DNA of 7,665 nt, taken from positions 1 through 7,665 of the forward strand of contig JBAZUN010000293.1 of NCBI GenBank assembly GCA_041661365.1, given 5' to 3'. A model generated the notes under the pieces. It searched no databases and had not been told where the DNA came from. It saw only the letters and a program-made list of their open reading frames with translations. The position numbers and the translations under genes were made by a program. This document shows positions 6,412 through 7,665 of the stretch, in pieces. The stretch is from CAITNQ01 sp041661365 (lineage in GTDB: Bacteria; Latescibacterota; UBA2968; UBA8231). How positions within the stretch are numbered: position 1 is the stretch's first letter; each line of letters opens with the position of its first letter.

Positions 6412-6941
6412 ACCCGCTGGCAATGCTGCGGCGGCCGGGTCGGTTCCTGGTCACCTTCAGCGTGGCCACGGCCGTGCTGCTGGCCGGGTGGCAATGGGTG
6501 TCGGGATACTACCTGACCGCCCTGGTCTGGACAGCGAACCAGATACTCGCCCTCTCTGGAGCGGCCGTGACCCTGCGGCCGCCGGCCACCGGCGGCGAGA
6601 TGGTCTACCCGGTCGTGGCCGGAGCCCTGGCCCTCTTCGCCGTCACCCCCGATCGCTCCCCTGGCTGGAAACTGCGCTGGCTCGGCGGCCTGCTGGCCGG
6701 ACTGTTCCTCCTGCACGCCGGGACGCTCTACCTCGACGCGCGCGCGGCCGCGGTAGCCCACGGAGGGGCAGCGGTCCAGGGGGACGCGGCGGCCTGGACC
6801 TGGGCGGCCCCGATCGCCGGGCTGGCCGACCTGGCCAGGACCCAGTTGTCCCTGGCCCTGGTGACCCTGACCTGGTTTCTCACCGGGCGGCGGGCGGCGG
6901 CCGGTGACCATGGCTCGGGTCGCCGACCTGAGACGGACTGA
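6408..6941 (+). CDS. Small membrane protein, probable exosortase partner
   Basis: 177 residues, start ATG at 6408 overlapping the exosortase TGA (ATGA) with GAGAGG (6395-6400) upstream. Seen: about four hydrophobic segments (12-32, 65-81, 90-109, 135-158), a short loop with TLRPPATGGEMVYP between the first two, and a polar tail GDHGSGRRPETD. There are no Cys and no catalytic motif. Its size, topology and place directly after an XrtH-like exosortase resemble the membrane proteins known to accompany exosortase H, but sequence identity to that family cannot be judged here. Translational coupling suggests equimolar production and a physical complex with the exosortase. It is otherwise of unknown function. 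Confidence 0.7.
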   Translation: MNPLAMLRRPGRFLVTFSVATAVLLAGWQWVSGYYLTALVWTANQILALSGAAVTLRPPATGGEMVYPVVAGALALFAVTPDRSPGWKLRWLGGLLAGLFLLHAGTLYLDARAAAVAHGGAAVQGDAAAWTWAAPIAGLADLARTQLSLALVTLTWFLTGRRAAAGDHGSGRRPETD

Positions 6942-6973
6942 GCACCGCTCATCCCTCGATACCACCCCGTTTC

Positions 6974-7019
6974 GCGAGGCTGGCCCAGGGCCTTCGGTCG
7001 CCGCTGGCTAGCGCCTCGC
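6974..7019 (+). terminator. Branched hairpin after the operon, possible terminator
   Basis: GCGAGGC (6974-6980) pairs with GCCTCGC (7013-7019); the stem can continue, after a 2-nt bulge, as TGGCC against GGCTA with one G-U pair. The loop can itself fold GGCC-TTC-GGTC. It begins 33 nt after the operon stop codon. There is no T tract, so a factor-independent terminator is doubtful; mRNA 3'-end protection is an alternative. Confidence 0.35.
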
Positions 7020-7155
7020 TTGACCTTGTCCATGCACCGGTGTGAGGTCTCTGGATTCCCCCATCCAGCATGGGGACCGCACGGACGCGCTTGTGGTGCT
7101 GCCCCGGTTGGGGGATCTTATTCGATCCGACCGAGGGGACCTTTCGGCGCATCTC

Positions 7156-7163
7156 AAGGGAGG
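7156..7163 (+). promoter_or_regulatory. Strong ribosome binding site for the gene at 7170
   Basis: AAGGGAGG, an almost perfect anti-16S match, lies 6 nt before the ATG at 7170. It is the best ribosome site in the window and shows that the reading frame running off the right edge is real. Confidence 0.8.
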
Positions 7164-7169
7164 CGCGAC

Positions 7170-7665
7170 ATGCTGGATCGAGAGAGCCTGGCCGCGACCC
7201 TGGACGCGGTCAACGATGCCGACTTTCACGGCCGCCGGATACCGCGGCGCGAGCGCGAAGCCGTGGCCGGATGGTTGGCGTCCCGATGTGGAGAGGACGG
7301 CTCGTACGAGAACATGCCGGCCCCGACGGCGCGGGACTTCGCCTCTGCCCCACGGCTGTTCACCGGTGAGCCGCTGACCGGCCGGGGCGGCCTGGCCTGC
7401 AAGCTGGGGAACGAGGGGTGTCGAGCCCTGATCCGGCTGGAGGCGAAGACCGCCGCGGTAACCGAGGCCCTGCGGCTGGCGGAGGAACGGATGGCTGCCC
7501 GCCTCGATCCCCCCGCTTCACGCCGAGCCGGGTTCTACTGCTGCGGGTCGTGCACCGTCGCCCTCTGGCGGCACCTGCTGGCAGGTGGGCTGGATCATCA
7601 GGAAGAACGACTGGCCAGCGGGTTGAGGCTCCTCCACCAGGCGCGACTGGGCAACGGCGGCTGGC
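7170..7665 (+). CDS. Cys-rich protein, possible alpha/alpha-toroid fold (partial)
   Basis: 165 residues are visible and the gene continues past the right edge. I do not recognise it firmly. Seen: no signal peptide or membrane segment; amphipathic helices (VTEALRLAEERMAARL, HQEERLASGLRLLHQARL); six Cys at 40, 77, 84, 124, 125 and 128, of which FYCCGSCT (122-129) is tightly packed; a GEDGSYEN stretch (41-48) and a GNGGW at the visible end. Pairs of helices separated by Gly-rich turns ending in Trp recall prenyltransferase / squalene-cyclase-like alpha/alpha toroids, which is an inference only. It is separated from the exosortase operon by 228 nt and has its own strong ribosome site, so a separate transcription unit is likely. 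CxxC-like clusters could also bind a metal or form disulfides. Confidence 0.7.
   Translation, partial: MLDRESLAATLDAVNDADFHGRRIPRREREAVAGWLASRCGEDGSYENMPAPTARDFASAPRLFTGEPLTGRGGLACKLGNEGCRALIRLEAKTAAVTEALRLAEERMAARLDPPASRRAGFYCCGSCTVALWRHLLAGGLDHQEERLASGLRLLHQARLGNGGW

Larger units (their letters stand above)
6942..7169 (+). other. Intergenic region after the exosortase operon
   Basis: 228 nt with no convincing gene. It contains a long-armed inverted repeat (6974-7019), a small hairpin CCCCAT-CCAGC-ATGGGG (7059-7075), and a TTGACC hexamer (7020-7025) without a good -10 at the right distance. A promoter for the next gene is likely here but is not clear; TTGTGG (7091-7096) with ATCTTA 18 nt downstream (7115-7120) is a weak candidate. 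Confidence 0.45.

Overview
This is a GC-rich bacterial window. The only taxonomic hints are a class II (B12-dependent) ribonucleotide reductase and an exosortase-type surface-protein system; a Chloroflexota-like or similar GC-rich, probably diderm or atypical-envelope lineage is possible, but I cannot place it with confidence. Third codon positions favour G in the minus-strand gene and C in the plus-strand surface-protein gene, so the + strand looks C-rich in both cases.

Layout. (1) Positions 1-362, minus strand: the N-terminal 120 residues of a class II ribonucleotide reductase, running off the left edge. (2) Positions 363-640: a divergent intergenic region with a near-consensus sigma70-type promoter for each direction and a 28-nt palindrome in the leader of the reductase gene. 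(3) Positions 641-1636, plus strand: a medium-chain dehydrogenase/reductase that has lost both zinc sites (BchC-like branch). (4) Positions 1637-about 1918: an intergenic region with a strong stem-loop and a poorly defined start for the next gene. (5) Positions about 1919-6941: a tightly coupled three-gene unit. It encodes a very large secreted protein (signal peptide, an N-terminal domain I do not recognise, ten ~100-residue ASH/choice-of-anchor-D-type repeats and a C-terminal sorting signal), an exosortase-family membrane protein with Cys/Arg/His candidates, and a small multi-pass membrane protein. The stop and start codons overlap at both junctions (GTGA, ATGA). (6) Positions 6942-7169: an intergenic region with hairpins. 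(7) Positions 7170-7665, plus strand: the start of a cysteine-rich protein I do not recognise firmly, perhaps of alpha/alpha-toroid type, running off the right edge.

The most interesting part is the three-gene unit. It looks like a self-contained one-substrate exosortase cassette, most like the exosortase H / IPTL-CTERM systems. The substrate carries an unusual signal, VPFGGE, in place of IPTLSEWG, and the enzyme has YGVLR where the family usually has an Asn before the catalytic Arg. The expected flow is Sec export of the repeat protein, retention by its C-terminal hydrophobic helix and Arg-rich tail, then recognition and processing by the adjacent exosortase, with the third membrane protein as a helper.
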